DNA of 6,322 nucleotides from Silvimonas sp. (lineage in GTDB: Bacteria > Pseudomonadota > Gammaproteobacteria > Burkholderiales > Chitinibacteraceae), in contig JASLES010000074.1 of NCBI GenBank assembly GCA_030151005.1, positions 1 through 6,322 on the forward strand, written 5' to 3'. The notes under the pieces were generated by a model, which was not told where the DNA came from, ran no database searches, and saw only the letters and a list, made by a program, of their open reading frames with translations. Position numbers and translations under genes: made by a program. Positions 4,426 to 6,322 of the stretch are shown in pieces (the first letter of the stretch is position 1; the number at the start of each line of letters is the position of its first letter).

Positions 4426-5718
4426 TTAGCCGCCGTGGCGGGGTTTGCCGGCAGCAGCTTCGGTAATGGTCACGGTATCGCTGTCGTTCAGCGTTTTGAG
4501 AAAGGCAATCACGTCATCAATCTGCGCATCATTCCACGCGGGTTTGCCACCGCGTTTGCGGGTGAGCGGTTCGTCGTTGGTGTCGACGTTGCCGCGCAGA
4601 TTGGCGGGCAGATCATCAAATTTCGCTACCTTGCCGTTTTTGACCGGATACCAGCGCTGCGGCTGGGTATCGCGCTGGACATAAAATTGCAGCGTGGTTT
4701 TCAGATCCCGATAGCGGCCGTTGTGAAAGAACGAACCACGCGTGGCTACATTGCGCAGAGTGGGCGTGCGGAACATGCCGCAGTAGGTTTTTTCTTTGGC
4801 CTGGTCTTGCCGTAGCGGGCCGCACAAACCCATATCAAAGAAATGCGGATTCTTGTTGGCTGCCAGTTCGTTATTGCGCGGTACGCCCAGCACTTCAAAC
4901 TGGTAATCGGTAAACAGTGGGTGTGCACCGTTGGCGCCCTTCGCATCAAAGTGGCAGGATGCACAGTTGCCGCTTTTGGGATCATCAAACAATTGCTTGC
5001 CCCGCAACTCCTGCGCGGTCAGTTGGGTCTTGCCATCCAGCCAGGCGTCGAATTTGCTGCTGTAGGGGTGGAAAGCCGGGTCTTCCAGCTGGTATTGCGC
5101 CAGGGCAATGCCCGCGTAATGCAGTGCATCTTTGTCGGTAGCCAGAATCTTGTCGCCAAATACATGGCGGAAGGCCTCAGCGTTCGGGCTCTTGCGTAGC
5201 CGATTGGCAAAATCGGCGGCTGAGGCATTGGCCATTTCATCGGCATTCAACAACGGAAAGGCGGCCTGATCTTCCAGCTTGTCAAAGCGGCCATCCCACG
5301 TAAAACCACCGGTCGGAGGAAGCTCCTGGGCTTCCAGTCGTTCCATCAGCGCTGAGGGCTGCTCGACGTGCCAGCGCGGCATGCGGTTGAGCGTATAGCG
5401 CAGTGATGGCGCCGCCCGCAGGCCCTGGTGCTTCATGTCCGGGCCACCCAGTTGTGTTGCCAGATTGTTGGCGGGGGCAAAGGCATGAGCCGGATCATGG
5501 CAGGTGGCGCAAGCCATCTGGCCGGAGGCAGACAAACCCCGGTCGAAAAACAGCGCGCGGCCCAGATCAGCCGCACCCGGCCAGCTTTGCGCTTTGGCGG
5601 GGGTACGTGCCTGAGATGGCGGCGTGGTGGTGGGAGCGGCATGCACCCACAGGGCAATGCTGCCAATCACGGCGGTGGCGAACAAACTTGTGACAAGACG
5701 GCGGGAATGAATGTTCAT
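4426..5718 (-). CDS. Periplasmic di-haem cytochrome c peroxidase (MauG/CcpA superfamily)
   Basis: This 430-aa exported protein carries two covalent c-type haems. A signal peptide (SRRLVT, a hydrophobic run, VHA site after residue 27) is followed by a Pro/Thr-rich linker. The core starts at DLGRALFFDRGLSASGQMAC with the first haem site CATCH (70-74). The second is CASCH (252-256) in GKQLFDDPKSGNCASCH, the usual phrase before the second haem in this family. Further marks are GGFTWDGRFDKLEDQA (137-152), MFRTPTLRNVATRGSFFHNG (315-334) and a C-terminal WNDAQIDDVIAFLKTL (395-410). The product should reduce peroxide with cytochrome electrons or, as in MauG/MbnH relatives, oxidise a partner protein; sequence alone does not decide. 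Cys299 and Cys313, outside the haem motifs, might form a disulphide. The start lacks a clear ribosome site but gives a proper signal peptide. A terminator separates it from the phosphoesterase gene upstream, so it probably has its own promoter in 5719-5795, where I see no strong match. Confidence 0.88.
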   Translation of the reverse strand: MNIHSRRLVTSLFATAVIGSIALWVHAAPTTTPPSQARTPAKAQSWPGAADLGRALFFDRGLSASGQMACATCHDPAHAFAPANNLATQLGGPDMKHQGLRAAPSLRYTLNRMPRWHVEQPSALMERLEAQELPPTGGFTWDGRFDKLEDQAAFPLLNADEMANASAADFANRLRKSPNAEAFRHVFGDKILATDKDALHYAGIALAQYQLEDPAFHPYSSKFDAWLDGKTQLTAQELRGKQLFDDPKSGNCASCHFDAKGANGAHPLFTDYQFEVLGVPRNNELAANKNPHFFDMGLCGPLRQDQAKEKTYCGMFRTPTLRNVATRGSFFHNGRYRDLKTTLQFYVQRDTQPQRWYPVKNGKVAKFDDLPANLRGNVDTNDEPLTRKRGGKPAWNDAQIDDVIAFLKTLNDSDTVTITEAAAGKPRHGG

Positions 5719-5795
5719 GGTGACGGATCAGTCTGGGGAAGTAGCCGCAGCCATAGCCGCGGAGGGTGTCGTTAAAACCGGCCAGAACAAGCGCG

Positions 5796-5828
5796 AAAAC
5801 CCGGCAGGTGCAAACCTGCCGGGTTTTT
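5796..5828. terminator. Intrinsic terminator after the phosphoesterase gene
   Basis: A 14-bp perfect stem (5796-5809 with 5814-5827) has four A/T pairs at its base, the G+C core CCCGGCAGGT, and a four-base loop. On the minus strand it begins eight bases after the phosphoesterase stop and ends in TTTT. The plus strand has five T and would also work, but no plus-strand gene reaches it. Confidence 0.85.
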
Positions 5829-5836
5829 CCACACGC

Positions 5837-6322
5837 TTAGTGCAGGTTGGTGAAGATGTCTGACCCAAACGGTGTCAGACCATCTTGTCCGGCATAACCC
5901 AGGTGGCTCAGATTGAAGATGTCCTCAATACTGCGCAGCATGGAGTAGTGGTTGTAACCCGTGGTGCTCACCGTGCCGCCCTTGATGAATGGTGACAGCA
6001 TCACTGCGCCAGTACGATCGCCACCGTAGCTGTTGTATTGCAGGGCCATATTGCTCCAGGCATGGCCGCCATAAGTCACCGGGCCGAAATTCTGGATCTG
6101 CGGGTAAGAGGCAAGGTTCGGGCCTGGCTTTTGACCGCAGCAACTGTCACCGTTGTAAACGATGGTGAGCGTATTGGCGGTCATGTCAGGCACCGAACTG
6201 GTTGCGCTGCTCTCATCAAAATTGATGATCAACAAACCGTCTTGCTGGAAGGCCGGCGAGGCCATGATGAGCGGTACCCACTTTTTCAGGAAGGCATCGG
6301 GCGGCTTGACCTCCGCCGATGC
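5837..6322 (-). CDS. Phosphoesterase family protein (acid phosphatase/phospholipase C superfamily), C-terminal part
   Basis: The frame is open through the right edge, so the N-terminal part and start codon are missing; 161 residues are visible. An internal ATG at 6265 is not the start, because the family pattern DAFLKKWVPLIMASPAF runs straight through it. Landmarks, counted from the edge, are INFDES (33-38), the acidic metal-binding motif of the alkaline-phosphatase-like fold; CCG (61-63); GDRTGAVMLSPFIKGG (101-116); and GYNHYSMLRSIEDIFNLSHLG (122-142), the C-terminal signature of the Pfam Phosphoesterase family (AcpA, phospholipase C). Members are usually exported and cleave phosphate monoesters or phospholipids; the substrate here cannot be judged without the N-terminal half. 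It lies upstream of the di-haem peroxidase on the same strand but is separated by 118 bp and a terminator. Confidence 0.82.
   Translation of the reverse strand, partial: ASAEVKPPDAFLKKWVPLIMASPAFQQDGLLIINFDESSATSSVPDMTANTLTIVYNGDSCCGQKPGPNLASYPQIQNFGPVTYGGHAWSNMALQYNSYGGDRTGAVMLSPFIKGGTVSTTGYNHYSMLRSIEDIFNLSHLGYAGQDGLTPFGSDIFTNLH

Noticed and set aside
4843..5199. 118-aa plus-strand frame over the peroxidase gene
   Set aside because: Antisense shadow of the di-haem peroxidase, with no independent support.
5837..6265. A complete 142-aa protein starting at ATG 6265
   Set aside because: The frame is open to the window edge and the family motif runs through that methionine, so the gene is cut by the window.

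Overview
The window is a G+C-rich, densely coded stretch of a Gram-negative proteobacterial chromosome. The AhpC sequence, the YgfX-like protein, the HmuUV-type transporter and the periplasmic di-haem peroxidase together suggest a beta-proteobacterium, possibly Neisseriales/Chromobacterium-like. That placement is inference from protein character, not a database match. I see no mobile element, CRISPR array, tRNA or rRNA.

Layout, left to right. (1) 1-474 (+): the 3' part of a small membrane protein of the YgfX family, running in from the left edge. (2) 405-2218 (-): a two-gene haem/iron-type ABC importer operon, permease (hmuU-like) then ATPase (hmuV-like), joined by a 4-bp ATGA overlap. The ATPase 3' end overlaps the YgfX-like gene tail to tail by 70 bp. 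(3) 2299-2328: a strong hairpin with A and T tracts that isolates this operon from the next gene. (4) 2363-3244 (-): a secreted type-2 periplasmic solute-binding protein with no permease beside it. (5) 3245-3527: a 283-bp divergent control region holding a candidate promoter for the binding protein and, on the other strand, an OxyR-like box immediately upstream of a consensus -35 for ahpC. (6) 3528-4130 (+): ahpC, a typical 2-Cys peroxiredoxin, followed by a structured 3' UTR and a clear intrinsic terminator. (7) 4207-4425: no credible gene, but two adjacent inverted repeats. (8) 4426-5718 (-): a periplasmic di-haem cytochrome c peroxidase of the MauG/CcpA superfamily. (9) 5796-5828: a 14-bp terminator hairpin. 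(10) 5837-6322 (-): the C-terminal part of a phosphoesterase (acid phosphatase/phospholipase C superfamily), running off the right edge.

Functionally, the middle of the window touches peroxide defence and haem: AhpC removes peroxides in the cytoplasm, the di-haem enzyme is a periplasmic c-type cytochrome of the peroxidase superfamily, and the ABC importer probably brings in haem or a related iron compound. Terminators and opposing orientations show that these are separate transcription units, so any common control would be through regulators, not one operon. The genes are all of known families. I do not see an undescribed multi-gene system. The points most worth following are regulatory or RNA-level: the OxyR-like box, the palindrome over the ahpC stop codon with its structured 3' UTR, the paired hairpins at 4244-4295, and the importer that lacks an adjacent binding-protein gene.
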